Positions 26,214-35,734 of a DNA stretch of 64,000 nt are shown one piece after another. Below the pieces are notes generated by a model. That model saw only the letters and a list, made by a program, of their open reading frames with translations. It did no database searches and was not told the DNA's origin. Origin of the DNA: GCA-2693325 sp036343635. GTDB lineage: Bacteria > Latescibacterota > UBA2968 > UBA8231. Position 1 is the first letter of the stretch. The number at the start of each line of letters is the position of its first letter. The stretch spans positions 1-64,000 of the forward strand of contig JAYYVF010000066.1 in the NCBI GenBank assembly GCA_036343635.1, given 5' to 3'. The position numbers and the translations under genes are program-made.

Positions 26214-26729
26214 ATGGCGAATGTTAAAGAGGCAATTGAGGAAGTAATTGAAGAATCGTACCTTCTAAATTTGACTGCGGAAGAAATTCGTCGGGATTTT
26301 GAAAAATTTATCGAGACGTGTTTTGCTGTGATCAGATCTAATGTACGGGATCGGGAAGCTATAGCTGAATTGAATAAGGAGCTGGCTCGCGAGAAAACCT
26401 GCATATTAATTGCCGAGCATGATGGACTGAAGGAAGCCTCTGAGATGTCCGGTGATTCAGGCATACGTGTTCCGATCTCGGGTTTTGCGGAAAAAGTCGC
26501 CCGCCGGAAATGCCTCATTCTAAAGGTCATCGCTGAAATAGATCCTAAGCTTGTTCGGCTTATTGATGAGCATCGTTTTAGCGGGGAATTACCGAATGAG
26601 CCCGTAGGCACAATTAAGGTTCGGCCTGATCGCGAGCAGTTAAGAATGCTTATTCTTCAGATGGGATATGGTGTCACTGTTGCGGTGATTGTTTTATTGA
26701 TGTATTTGGGATTGTCCCTGAATCCTTGA
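26214..26729 (+). CDS. Unknown small protein with C-terminal membrane anchor
   Basis: A 171-residue protein I do not recognise. Residues 1-145 are charged and helical (EEVIEESYLLNLTAEEIRRD, then the AIAELNKELAREK coiled-coil-like stretch). The last 25 residues form a single hydrophobic helix (YGVTVAVIVLLMYLGLSL) with a tiny tail, so it is probably tail-anchored with its body in the cytoplasm. It is flanked by a gap on the left and a strong hairpin on the right, suggesting its own transcription unit. No catalytic motif is visible. Confidence 0.7.
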   Translation: MANVKEAIEEVIEESYLLNLTAEEIRRDFEKFIETCFAVIRSNVRDREAIAELNKELAREKTCILIAEHDGLKEASEMSGDSGIRVPISGFAEKVARRKCLILKVIAEIDPKLVRLIDEHRFSGELPNEPVGTIKVRPDREQLRMLILQMGYGVTVAVIVLLMYLGLSLNP

Positions 26730-26782
26730 AAAGGTTTGGTGCATTTTTCTTGTCCTAATTTTTTCGATATTTTTGCGTAATT

Positions 26783-26816
26783 AACCAGGAATGTGCCGTT
26801 GCGCATTTCTGGTTTT
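26783..26816 (+). terminator. Hairpin 38 bp before carB: terminator or attenuator
   Basis: AACCAGGAATGTGC and GCGCATTTCTGGTT pair into a 14-bp stem with two G-U pairs and a CGTT tetraloop, followed by TT then GCGTG. It ends the unknown membrane-anchored gene or sits in the carB leader. The short T-run makes intrinsic termination uncertain. Confidence 0.55.
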
Positions 26817-26853
26817 GCGTGTGGTTTAAAATTTTACAAGCAGATTGAAAATA

Positions 26854-29800
26854 ATGCCAAAACGCTCTGATATAAAAAAGATAATGCTCATAGGGTCGGG
26901 ACCCATTGTAATAGGTCAGGCTTGTGAATTTGATTACTCTGGTACACAGGCTTGTAAAGCTCTTCGGGAGGAGGGTTATGAAATAGTTTTAGTCAATAGC
27001 AATCCTGCCACGATTATGACGGATCCCGAAATGGCTGATCGTACATATATCGAGCCAATTACTCCTGATATTTGCGCAAAGATCATTGAATTTGAGCGAC
27101 CTCAGGCTCTTTTGCCGACTCTTGGTGGTCAGACTGCTTTAAATACGGCTGTATCTTTGGCTGAATCGGGTGTCTTAGAGGAGTTCGGGGTTGAGATGAT
27201 CGGTGCCAAATTAGATGCAATAAAGACTGCCGAAGATCGCGAACTGTTTAAAGCCGCTATGGATCGTGCGGGTTTGGATATGCCTCGGGGGTTTTTTATC
27301 CATTCTCTGGAGGAAGGTCTTAAGCATCAGAGTCAACTCGGTTATCCCACAATAATTCGTCCTTCATTCACCATGGGAGGAAGTGGTGGTGGAATTGCTT
27401 ATAATGCGGAAGAGTTTGAACGGATTGTATCGCATGGTTTGGATCTTAGTCCTATCAATGAAGTTTTAATTGAAGAGTCTGTGTTGGGTTGGAAAGAATT
27501 TGAATTAGAAGTAATGCGAGATAAGGCAGATAACGTGGTGATAATTTGTTCGATAGAAAACTTTGATGCGATGGGAGTTCACACTGGTGACAGCTTGACA
27601 GTTGCTCCATCTCAGACATTGTCTGATAAAGAGTATCAGATAATGCGTGATGCAGCTATTCGTGTTATCCGAGAAATTGGAGTAGATACAGGAGGATCGA
27701 ATATTCAATTTGCTCTGAATCCAGAAAATGGGCGTATGACCGTTATAGAGATGAATCCGCGAGTATCACGATCCTCTGCTCTTGCTTCGAAGGCTACTGG
27801 GTTTCCAATTGCAAAGATTGCCGCAAAGCTCGCTGTGGGGTATACATTAGATGAAATCCCAAATGATATTACCCGCGAGACGCCTGCATCTTTTGAGCCC
27901 ACTATTGACTATGTAGTTACGAAAATCCCTCGCTTTACTTTTGAGAAATTCCCAAGCAGTCCAGATCTGTTGGATACACAAATGCGATCTGTTGGTGAGA
28001 CGATGTCAATCGGTAGAACTTTCAAAGAATCATTGCAGAAAGGGCTTCGTTCTCTTGAAACGGGCCGTGCGGGTTGGGGTTGTGATGGCAAGGATTTTGA
28101 CTCAAAAAATATTACGGACAAAGAGCTGCGAAACAAATTAGTGATGCCTAATTCCCTTCGTATTTTCTATATAAAACTTGCTATTGAAAAGGGATATGAG
28201 CTTGAAAAGTTGCATGAATTAACGGGAATAGACAATTGGTTTCTAGATCAATTGATGCAATTGAATGAAATGGGACAAAAGTTGATGTCTATGAAAGCCG
28301 ATCCTGATCCGAGTATTTTTAGGCAGGCTAAAGAGTTTGGGTTTAGTGATCGTCAATTGGCCCAGATATGGGAGGTTGATGAAACTACCGTTCGATCGAG
28401 GAGGCAAGCGGCTGGTATTTGTCCTGTTTACAAAACTGTGGACACGTGTGCTGCTGAATTTGCGGCGCATACTCCTTATCATTATTCGGCGTATGACCGT
28501 GAAAATGAAGCGGTAAGTTCAACGAATAAAAAAATAGTCATTCTCGGGGGAGGCCCTAACCGAATAGGACAAGGAATTGAATTCGATTATTGCTGCGTTC
28601 ATGCCTGTTTTGCTTTAAGGGAAGATGGTTTCGAAACAATAATGGTGAACAGCAATCCAGAGACGGTAAGTACGGACTACGATACGGCAAATAAGCTTTA
28701 TTTTGAACCTCTTACGGTAGAAGATGTCTTGAATATTGTAGAGAATGAAGATCCTGATGGTGTGATTGTACAATTCGGTGGTCAAACACCGCTTAATCTT
28801 GCCCGTGAACTGGAAAGTGCTGGTGTGCCTATTATTGGCACATCCCCGTCTAGTATTGACTTGGCTGAAGACCGAGAGCGGTTTGGCAGTCTCTTGCAAG
28901 AGTTGGGTATTCCTCAACCGGAGAACGGCCTTGCCAGTTCGCTAAAAAAAGCAAAAGCAGTAGCTCGAAAAATAGGATACCCTGTTCTGGTGCGTCCGTC
29001 CTATGTTCTCGGTGGACGCGCGATGGTAATAGTATATGATGACGTGAGTTTGGCAGACTATATGAATCAAGCGATTGGTGTTTCTCCGGATCGGCCGATC
29101 TTGATAGATAGTTATTTGGAGGGTGCTCAGGAATTTGATGTAGACGCCGTTGCTGACGGTAAAGATGTTGTAATCGGTGGGATCATGCAGCATATAGAGC
29201 ATGCCGGAGTTCATTCCGGTGATAGTGCCTGTAGCTTGCCACCATATGATATTACAGCTGAACACAGTGAAATTATCCGTGCTTATACGCATTTGCTCGC
29301 AAAAGAGCTTGGTGTTGTCGGTTTGATGAATGTGCAATATGCTATCCACAGAGGTAAAGTTTTCGTCCTAGAAGTTAATCCACGTGCCTCACGCACTGTC
29401 CCATTTGTCAGTAAGGCCATAGGTCGTCCTTTAGCGAAGATTGCCGCTCGTGTTATGGTGGGTATAACGCTTTTTCAACAAGGCGTAACTGAAGAAATTA
29501 TTCCAAGTCACATATCTGTAAAAGAAGCAGTCTTGCCGTTTATAAAATTTCCAGGTGCCGATAGCATACTAGGGCCGGAAATGAAATCAACCGGTGAAGT
29601 GATGGGGATTGGAGCGGATTTTGGGACTTCATTTTTAAAGGCGCAGATGGGAGCTAATACCTTGTTGCCGAGTGAAGGAAATGTGTTTATTAGCGTGGCA
29701 GATGTAGATAAGGATGGGATCGTTGCCATTTCTAAGCGTCTCTACAAGGCCGGTTTCTCTATTGTTGCGACCAAAGGTACTCGAGAACATTTGGTCGCCA

Positions 29801-30084
29801 ATGGAGTGGAAGCGAAAATGATAAAAAAAGTGCATGAAGGGAGGCCTCATGTCGAAGATGCGATTCGTAGTAAAGAGATTGCACTTGTCATTAATACTCC
29901 ATTGGATGAACCGTCACAGTATGACGATTTTCTAGTGCGCCGTGCGGCTGTGATGAATAATGTCCCTTACACGACCACGCTGGCGGGAGCACAGGCTGCC
30001 GTGGAGGGTATTGAAGCTCTCCAGCGTTCAGGGCTTGAAGTCTGTGCGCTACAAGAGTATCACAAGGCCGTACAATCAAATTAA
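26854..30084 (+). CDS. carB: Carbamoyl-phosphate synthase large subunit
   Basis: Makes carbamoyl phosphate for pyrimidines and arginine from bicarbonate, ATP and ammonia delivered by CarA. Two ATP-grasp halves are visible: GPIVIGQACEFDYSGTQA and GPNRIGQGIEFDYCCVHA start the halves, RPSFTMGGSGGGIAYN and RPSYVLGGRAMVIVYD are the glycine-rich ATP loops, and EMNPRVSRSSALASKATG and EVNPRASRTVPFVSKAIG are the metal-binding ends. A C-terminal MGS-like regulatory domain follows (about 940-1076). Start at ATG 26854 gives 1076 residues, the normal length. carA is not in the window, so the two subunits are unlinked. Its stop TAATG overlaps the next ATG by one base, so the lipoprotein is translationally coupled. 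Confidence 0.97.
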   Translation: MPKRSDIKKIMLIGSGPIVIGQACEFDYSGTQACKALREEGYEIVLVNSNPATIMTDPEMADRTYIEPITPDICAKIIEFERPQALLPTLGGQTALNTAVSLAESGVLEEFGVEMIGAKLDAIKTAEDRELFKAAMDRAGLDMPRGFFIHSLEEGLKHQSQLGYPTIIRPSFTMGGSGGGIAYNAEEFERIVSHGLDLSPINEVLIEESVLGWKEFELEVMRDKADNVVIICSIENFDAMGVHTGDSLTVAPSQTLSDKEYQIMRDAAIRVIREIGVDTGGSNIQFALNPENGRMTVIEMNPRVSRSSALASKATGFPIAKIAAKLAVGYTLDEIPNDITRETPASFEPTIDYVVTKIPRFTFEKFPSSPDLLDTQMRSVGETMSIGRTFKESLQKGLRSLETGRAGWGCDGKDFDSKNITDKELRNKLVMPNSLRIFYIKLAIEKGYELEKLHELTGIDNWFLDQLMQLNEMGQKLMSMKADPDPSIFRQAKEFGFSDRQLAQIWEVDETTVRSRRQAAGICPVYKTVDTCAAEFAAHTPYHYSAYDRENEAVSSTNKKIVILGGGPNRIGQGIEFDYCCVHACFALREDGFETIMVNSNPETVSTDYDTANKLYFEPLTVEDVLNIVENEDPDGVIVQFGGQTPLNLARELESAGVPIIGTSPSSIDLAEDRERFGSLLQELGIPQPENGLASSLKKAKAVARKIGYPVLVRPSYVLGGRAMVIVYDDVSLADYMNQAIGVSPDRPILIDSYLEGAQEFDVDAVADGKDVVIGGIMQHIEHAGVHSGDSACSLPPYDITAEHSEIIRAYTHLLAKELGVVGLMNVQYAIHRGKVFVLEVNPRASRTVPFVSKAIGRPLAKIAARVMVGITLFQQGVTEEIIPSHISVKEAVLPFIKFPGADSILGPEMKSTGEVMGIGADFGTSFLKAQMGANTLLPSEGNVFISVADVDKDGIVAISKRLYKAGFSIVATKGTREHLVANGVEAKMIKKVHEGRPHVEDAIRSKEIALVINTPLDEPSQYDDFLVRRAAVMNNVPYTTTLAGAQAAVEGIEALQRSGLEVCALQEYHKAVQSN

Positions 30085-32744
30085 TGTTGGTATCTGCTTC
30101 AATCATTTTCCTACTACTATTCTCATATAGTTGTGTTTATTTCAATACTTTTTATAATGCCGAGAAGTATTTTCGTCAGGCTGAAAAGGCTCGTCAAGGA
30201 CATGAGAAGTTGTATGCAGGTTGGGAATTAGAAGATGATTTGAATGATCAATTCCAACGGCCGCGACCTCAAAAAGCAGAGCAATTATATGATAAGGCGG
30301 CCAGAAAAGCTTCCAAAGTTTTAGAGAAGTATCGCGACAGTGATTTGGTTGATGATGCCATGTTTCTCATGGGCAGGTCATTTTATTGGCGTGCCGAATA
30401 TCTACGGGCTATACAGGCGTTTCGCGACTTGGAGATAAATTTCCCTGATAGTGAATTCTGTACCCGTTCACGCTATTGGAGAGCAAAATGTCTGGAAGAT
30501 CAACGAATTGACGGACAGGCCCAGGCCCTGTATCGCGAGTTGTTTGAAGAGGGAGACGACGAAATAGCCGCAAATGCAGGCTGGAGATTGTCTGAAATGG
30601 CGATCCTTCGAGAAGATTATGTTGCTGCTTCTAGGCAATTGCAAGAGACATTAGAATCTTACCCTAATTCATCAATAACCTCACTTTTATGGCTAAAATT
30701 GGCGGTTGCCTTGGGAGCATTGGAAGATTCTACTCGTTTTGTTGAGATAGAATATGCTTTGAATAATGTGCTGGACGGCAATCCGGATTTCGATCAGGAA
30801 TATCGAGCCCGTTTAAATTTAGGTAAAATGCGATATAATCAGGGTGATGTTGAAGGTGCTTTAGGAATCTACCTTGGTTTATTGAGGAATAGTAGCTTTC
30901 GAGTTTATGAGGGTCGTACTCGCCTATTGATTGGTAGGTATTACGAAGATAGGGGTAATCACGAAATAGCGACCAACGAATATGAAAAGGTTCGCGATGA
31001 TTTTCCAGGTAGCCCAGCTTCCGCGATGGCTCTTTATCAAACAGGGATGCTCCATATGCAATTGTATGGAGATATAGATCTGGCCCAGGAATATTTTCAT
31101 GAAGCGGGTCGAGAGAAATCTGGATCTCAAGCTGACCTGTTGGCTAAGCAAATGCTAGGTCACCTTAATCGGTTGAATAATTTAACACTCAGTATTCAAT
31201 TGGCTGACTCCCTTGCTGCTGATTCCTTGACGATAGATTCTCTAAATGACACAACTGAGGTGGATTTACCTGATGTGTCAGACAGCGTTGCTGTGTCTAA
31301 TAAAGATACCGCTGTTGTTGTCAGTCGGTCTTTAGAAACATTGGATGAACTTTTTACAATAGCAGAAATTTATAGGGACGATGTAGGTCAAGTGGATTCG
31401 TCTATTGCTTATTATGAAGAAATAATTAGTCGCTATCCAACTTCGGAGCAACTTCCACGTGCTTTGTATAGTATTGCCTGGATTTTGACCGAACTAAATA
31501 GCGATCCGATTGGAGCGGAGGTTTTTTTGGCAGAGTTAATCGAACAATATCCTACTTCGTTACAAGCCAATGAGGCACGCCAACTTTTAGGTTTGCCTTT
31601 ACTCCAGACCGAAGATGAGAAGGCGACACAGCTTTTCAGGGAGATTGAAAACCGTCGTCTAAAAAACCCTGAAGTAACAGAAAGCTATATTCCTGCGTTA
31701 GATAGGCTTTCCAGCGAGTTTTCTGGATCTCAAATGGGGGCTAAGGCTCTCTATGTTGCCGCTACATCTTTCGAAGATATAGTTGGAGACACGGTTCAGG
31801 CAGAAATACGTTACGAAAAGCTAAGGAAAGATTTTTACGAGACTGAGCTAGGCAAACTCGCTATAGCTCGTCAGGAGGCACGGTTGAACGGTGCGATTGC
31901 AAAACTTGAACGCGGCATAAAAGGTCTTGGAGGAAAACCAAAACCGGGCGAGAAAATATCATTTCTTTCCGTGGAGCCAGACACTTCAGATTCAATCTTT
32001 CGTGCCAACAAATATTTGGCTTTTGGATTGCGGGCACACCGGAGGGGAAATACGGCCCAAGCTCGTGATTTTTTTGAGCAAAGTGTTGAGGAAATGTTGA
32101 ATAATCCTCAAGGGTTGTACATGTTGGGATTGGTTTCTTTGGACGAAGGATTTTATAATGAGGCTCTGGAATTCTTTTATCAGACGTTAGTTTTTTCGCC
32201 TGGTCATCTCAATTCAAAATATCGTCTCTTTGATTATTATTTGGCTGATACCAATGAAGATTCAGCTCAGAAATATCTTCAAGAGCTAATTCAACGTGAT
32301 AGGAAAAATTTACAACTGAGATACATTAGGGAACAAAACCCCGAGATACTCCAGGGTGAGCCTCTAACTGCTGCAGAAATGCAAGGTTTTGGGGTTACTC
32401 CGCCAGATGAGGTTTTCGAGATATCTACGCATGTATTAAAGCTGGCTGAAGAGCCGATAGTCCGTAAGGTGGTTTTCCCTGACTCAAAAAATCTTTCTGG
32501 TAATGATTCGTTGGAAGTTTTAGTTGATGTACTTATAGACAAAAATGGAAACGTAGGCGAGGCTAAGTTGTTTCGTGGGGAAGAGCCGTATGCATCGATT
32601 GCCGTGGAGGCAGCTCAAGAATATTTGTTTTACCCTGCTTTAAAGCACGATGAAGAGCCAATAAATGTATGGGTTGAGTTAACCATACCATTTATTCCTG
32701 AGTCCTCTTTTAGAGAAGGGATGAACAGGAAAAATACCAGGTAA
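30084..32744 (+). CDS. TPR lipoprotein with C-terminal TonB-like domain
   Basis: An 886-residue envelope protein. It starts with a short hydrophobic segment and a lipobox-like FSYSC, giving a lipidated Cys17. A long array of TPR-like helical repeats (about 55-770) shows repeated patterns of the kind AEYLRAIQAFRDLEINFPDS and recalls tol-pal-linked and BamD-like scaffolds. Residues about 795-880 match a TonB C-terminal domain (DVLIDKNGNVGEAKLF, then EAAQEYLFYPALKH). The opening CVYFNTFYNAEKYFRQAEK is, in my recollection, typical of FCB-superphylum TPR lipoproteins. Acidic low-complexity linker around 375-410 (SDSVAVSNKDTAVV). It overlaps carB by one base; the functional link is not obvious. Role in outer-membrane assembly or energy coupling is inferred. 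Confidence 0.82.
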   Translation: MLVSASIIFLLLFSYSCVYFNTFYNAEKYFRQAEKARQGHEKLYAGWELEDDLNDQFQRPRPQKAEQLYDKAARKASKVLEKYRDSDLVDDAMFLMGRSFYWRAEYLRAIQAFRDLEINFPDSEFCTRSRYWRAKCLEDQRIDGQAQALYRELFEEGDDEIAANAGWRLSEMAILREDYVAASRQLQETLESYPNSSITSLLWLKLAVALGALEDSTRFVEIEYALNNVLDGNPDFDQEYRARLNLGKMRYNQGDVEGALGIYLGLLRNSSFRVYEGRTRLLIGRYYEDRGNHEIATNEYEKVRDDFPGSPASAMALYQTGMLHMQLYGDIDLAQEYFHEAGREKSGSQADLLAKQMLGHLNRLNNLTLSIQLADSLAADSLTIDSLNDTTEVDLPDVSDSVAVSNKDTAVVVSRSLETLDELFTIAEIYRDDVGQVDSSIAYYEEIISRYPTSEQLPRALYSIAWILTELNSDPIGAEVFLAELIEQYPTSLQANEARQLLGLPLLQTEDEKATQLFREIENRRLKNPEVTESYIPALDRLSSEFSGSQMGAKALYVAATSFEDIVGDTVQAEIRYEKLRKDFYETELGKLAIARQEARLNGAIAKLERGIKGLGGKPKPGEKISFLSVEPDTSDSIFRANKYLAFGLRAHRRGNTAQARDFFEQSVEEMLNNPQGLYMLGLVSLDEGFYNEALEFFYQTLVFSPGHLNSKYRLFDYYLADTNEDSAQKYLQELIQRDRKNLQLRYIREQNPEILQGEPLTAAEMQGFGVTPPDEVFEISTHVLKLAEEPIVRKVVFPDSKNLSGNDSLEVLVDVLIDKNGNVGEAKLFRGEEPYASIAVEAAQEYLFYPALKHDEEPINVWVELTIPFIPESSFREGMNRKNTR

Positions 32745-32795
32745 AAACAGTGTATATAGATATGAATATGGCCATGACATTTTTGTCAAGAGCAT

Positions 32796-33512
32796 TTACA
32801 GAATTTCTTCCTCTTCCTTGGTATTTTTCAAAATTCGTCTTAGTTTTACAAGATTGAAACAGACAGTACCCAACGAAAACGCATCTGCACCTAAATCCTT
32901 ATAATATTTTATGTCCTCAATACTTGTTATTCCCCCACCAGCAATCACTTTATTATTTTCGTCAATGTTTTTTATATGTGTTATAAATTTTGTAGAATAT
33001 TCCTTGAGAATTTCACCTGATCTTGCCCCTTTGGGTGTCTTTAAAGTATTTACTGCATGGAATTTAGAGAACCCTTGATCGATGAGAGAGTCGACATCTG
33101 ACAAAGCCATATTTGGTGACAATTTAATTATTGGATTGCGTGACGAGAAACATCCAATATCCCTTGTATAGTCATTGAAATGGGCGATGTTGGGACAGGA
33201 AATATTCAATTCAAGAGGAATATTATCGGGGATCCTTTTCGCCAATAATTCCCAGTCGGCTGCTTCTATTGCAGCTATTGAGATAATTGTATTTGGTCGG
33301 TATCGACCAATTCCTGTGTGTATACCAGGGTTTCGTAATCCAAGGGCATTATACCAACATTTTTCTCTGAAAGAATAACGCAGAGTCTTAACTATTTGGA
33401 GCAGTAGTCCTGTTCGTTGATGTAAAGTAAATGTACCCAATACGGGGGTTGTATTCCTAGGTTGTATATAGTTGCCAAATGGTGCGGAAATATAGATTTT
33501 GGTTTTGTTCAT
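32796..33512 (-). CDS. Dihydroorotate dehydrogenase-like flavoprotein
   Basis: A compact TIM-barrel flavoprotein resembling dihydroorotate dehydrogenase (fourth step of pyrimidine synthesis): LELNISCPN (substrate Asn and loop Cys), PIIKLSPN (FMN-binding Lys), HAVNTL, and the phosphate-binding AGGGITSIEDIKYYKDLGADAF is split into GGGI and GAD segments. From the ATG at 33512 it has 238 residues, and an in-frame TTG at 33572 gives 258; both are well short of the usual 300 or so. Neither start has a strong ribosome site. The short N-terminus lacks part of the usual barrel entry, so it could be a divergent paralogue rather than the main PyrD. Confidence 0.7.
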   Translation of the reverse strand: MNKTKIYISAPFGNYIQPRNTTPVLGTFTLHQRTGLLLQIVKTLRYSFREKCWYNALGLRNPGIHTGIGRYRPNTIISIAAIEAADWELLAKRIPDNIPLELNISCPNIAHFNDYTRDIGCFSSRNPIIKLSPNMALSDVDSLIDQGFSKFHAVNTLKTPKGARSGEILKEYSTKFITHIKNIDENNKVIAGGGITSIEDIKYYKDLGADAFSLGTVCFNLVKLRRILKNTKEEEEIL

Positions 33513-33667
33513 ATGATAAAGTGGATACTTTCGTAATAATTTGATCAGTTTTTCGTATGGGACCGTTTGCAAGTATCTTCTAAAGATCTAAGTTTCGCTT
33601 AATTATTGCTTTTTGCCAAGTTTGTGGCCGAATATGATGGTATGTAGGTTTAATTGAGAGATGAGGA

Positions 33668-34183
33668 ATGCCTAAAATTAACCCATTGTGCGTAGTTTTT
33701 TTGTTGACACTGTGCATGGTTAATTGTACTCCCTACCCAATATATATTTCTCCTGAAAAGGGATCTTCAACAGGTCGAACTTCTATTTTCACCAAGTCAG
33801 AGCGGGTGGTAAAGCCAAAGCCGATTCCACTTCCGAACAAGACTGCTCATCCGGTTAGTACTGAGAGCATTGATACTACCCGGGCTTACCAGATCGGAGT
33901 TTCTTCCTTTTACGGGAAAAAATTTCATGGTCGAAAAACTGCGAATGGTGAAACTTTTAATATGTACAAGCTGACGGCTGCACACCGAGTGTTACCGCTC
34001 GGGACCTATGTACGTGTGACGCATCTCGACAATGGGAGGTGGGTCGAAGTAAAGGTGAATGATCGCGGGCCTTTTATCGAAGGACGGATTCTTGACCTTT
34101 CGTTTGCGGCGGCATTGGAGATAGAGATGGTTAATGCAGGAAAGGCCCGTGTTATGATAGAAATTATGGACGTGGATAACTAG
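33668..34183 (+). CDS. rlpA: RlpA-family septal-ring lipoprotein (double-psi beta-barrel)
   Basis: A 171-residue lipoprotein with a signal peptide ending at a lipobox-like CMVNC (Cys20), a Pro/Ser/Thr-rich spacer, and the RlpA double-psi barrel (about 78-165). Barrel motifs are GVSSFYGKKFHGRKTANGE, AAHRVLPLGTYVRVT and VNDRGPFIEGRILDLSFAAA. Characterised RlpA cleaves naked glycan strands at the septum. No SPOR domain is present, so the peptidoglycan-targeting part of the long RlpA form is missing. The last four bases overlap the convergent GT9 gene. Confidence 0.87.
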   Translation: MPKINPLCVVFLLTLCMVNCTPYPIYISPEKGSSTGRTSIFTKSERVVKPKPIPLPNKTAHPVSTESIDTTRAYQIGVSSFYGKKFHGRKTANGETFNMYKLTAAHRVLPLGTYVRVTHLDNGRWVEVKVNDRGPFIEGRILDLSFAAALEIEMVNAGKARVMIEIMDVDN

Positions 34184-35076
34184 TCAGATAATTGTTTGAG
34201 TGTTGCTGAAATAACGGAATCGACACTTATATTCTTCATGGATTTGTTGGGTTCTGACAAGATTTGGCTTTTGGGGTGGCGAGGCGCCCAAACTTGTGGG
34301 TCAGTGGGGCCAAAAAGGGTTAGGGTTGCTGTTCCCACAGCCGCTGCCAAATGCCCCGGTCCAGAATCATTCCCAACAAATAATTTTGCACTTGCCAAGA
34401 AGCAGGCAAGTTCTTCAAGACTTTGTGGACACCCTATTGGGATGTCTGTGGATTCGGTAATTCCCATTTCTTTCTCAATCGGGCCTTGTATAAGGCTTAC
34501 TTTTATTCCTTGTTGCTGTAAATTTTTCGCCAAGGTGATAAAGTTTTCCAGTGGCCAATTTTTTTTTGGAGAGCTACTCCCAACATGGGCAACAACATCA
34601 ATCTTACAAATTTGCTTTTTTGAAATTGGTGATATAGGAGATCGGTTCAATACTGGGATTTTTAAAGTTTTTGTGAGAGGTGACAATAGATGATCGGTTA
34701 TGTGGCCTGAATAATTAATGGGTGGTTGCGGATCAAAAAAGAAAGCTTTATTCCCCAATAGGTTTTTTGCGTTTCGGAATAGATTTCCATACGGTTTGCT
34801 GTAAATCAATGCCAACGTGGTTTTAGCAAGTAAATTCTCTATATGTTTGGGTAACGATCCATCGTTGTACAGTCCGCCCCAATTTCGAGATTCACTGTCG
34901 ATCACGCCCCAGGATTTTGTCAGCATTGAACAATTTGTAGGCCGACCTATGGCGTAAAGTTGGTACGAGGGGAAATATTCTTGAATAGCCTGAAAAACTG
35001 GTAGCGTCAGTACGAAATCGCCCAAAGCCCCATTACGAAAAATTATTATATTATTCTCAAATTCTGAATCAGTCAT
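34180..35076 (-). CDS. Glycosyltransferase family 9 (heptosyltransferase-like)
   Basis: A 298-residue GT-B enzyme of the LPS heptosyltransferase family. It shows the nucleotide-sugar motif GNDSGPGHLAAAVGT followed by LFGPTDPQVWAP, and an N-terminal half starting NNIIIFRNGALGDFVLTLPV. The family transfers heptose from ADP-heptose onto lipopolysaccharide core. The presence of such an enzyme supports a Gram-negative envelope. It is divergent from rplC and convergent with rlpA (four-base overlap at CTAG). Substrate unassigned. Confidence 0.85.
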   Translation of the reverse strand: MTDSEFENNIIIFRNGALGDFVLTLPVFQAIQEYFPSYQLYAIGRPTNCSMLTKSWGVIDSESRNWGGLYNDGSLPKHIENLLAKTTLALIYSKPYGNLFRNAKNLLGNKAFFFDPQPPINYSGHITDHLLSPLTKTLKIPVLNRSPISPISKKQICKIDVVAHVGSSSPKKNWPLENFITLAKNLQQQGIKVSLIQGPIEKEMGITESTDIPIGCPQSLEELACFLASAKLFVGNDSGPGHLAAAVGTATLTLFGPTDPQVWAPRHPKSQILSEPNKSMKNISVDSVISATLKQLSD

Positions 35077-35119
35077 AGCTTGCTAAATTTGAAGAAATAG
35101 CTTAAAATCTAATGCTAAC

Positions 35120-35148
35120 CTGACATAGTATAAGTAATATACTATTTT
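35120..35148 (+). promoter_or_regulatory. Promoter of rplC with a dyad in the spacer
   Basis: CTGACA (35120-35125), a 17-bp spacer and TATTTT (35143-35148) form a good sigma-70 promoter 35 bp before rplC. Most of the spacer is a perfect 8-bp inverted repeat, ATAGTATA / TATACTAT (35125-35132 and 35138-35145). A dyad between the boxes is a typical operator position. Confidence 0.55.
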
Positions 35149-35182
35149 ACAGTGAATGAGATAAGTATATAGGAGCAGAAAT

Positions 35183-35734
35183 ATGGGCGCCCTTATTGGG
35201 AAAAAACTGGGTATGACGCAGTTGTATAACGACAAAGAAGATTTAATACCGGTTACGGTAGTAGCGGCTGGCCCCTGTCCTGTTGTGCAGGTGCGTAGCA
35301 GCGATGCTAATGGATATGACGCTTTGCAATTAGCTTTTGAAGAAGTACCTGAACGTAAATCGAACAAACCCGAAAAAGGGCACCTTGATAAGGCAGGTGT
35401 TGCGCCACATAGATTCTTGCGTGAATTTCGTGGGCTCTCCGGAGATTTTGAGGTTGGTCAGGTGTTGGATGTTAGTCAGTTTGAGGTAGGTCAGAAAGTA
35501 AAAGTTACTGGGACTTCAAAGGGTAAAGGCTTCTCCGGGGTAATGAAGAAATTTCATTTTAGGGGAAAGAATGCTTCACATGGTGCGCAAAAACCTCGGC
35601 ATGGTGGCTCGATTGGTCAAGGCACAACGCCTGGTAAGGTGTGGAAGGGAAAGAAAATGCCCGGGCAGTTGGGTAACAAGACGGTCTCTACAAAAGGTTT
35701 GGATATTATTCGCATCGATGCTGAACGAAACTGA
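35183..35734 (+). CDS. rplC: Ribosomal protein L3, interrupted by in-frame TGA
   Basis: 50S protein L3, near the peptidyl-transferase centre. Residues 1-183 are a clear bacterial L3: MGALIGKKLGMTQLY, the tip loop SKGKGFSGVMKKFHF, HGAQKPRHGGSIGQGTTPGK and MPGQLGNKTVSTKGL, ending IRIDAERN. TGA at 35732-35734 (codon 184) stops it. In the same frame the next bases encode LFIKGAVPGGSNG to a stop at 35795-35797, exactly the conserved C-terminus. E. coli has Leu at the TGA position, so TTA to TGA would explain it; the full frame would be 204 codons. AGGAG precedes the ATG. It is outside any S10-type operon, with its own promoter. Could be a decaying extra copy, a functional gene with readthrough, or a sequencing error. 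Confidence 0.85.
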   Translation: MGALIGKKLGMTQLYNDKEDLIPVTVVAAGPCPVVQVRSSDANGYDALQLAFEEVPERKSNKPEKGHLDKAGVAPHRFLREFRGLSGDFEVGQVLDVSQFEVGQKVKVTGTSKGKGFSGVMKKFHFRGKNASHGAQKPRHGGSIGQGTTPGKVWKGKKMPGQLGNKTVSTKGLDIIRIDAERN

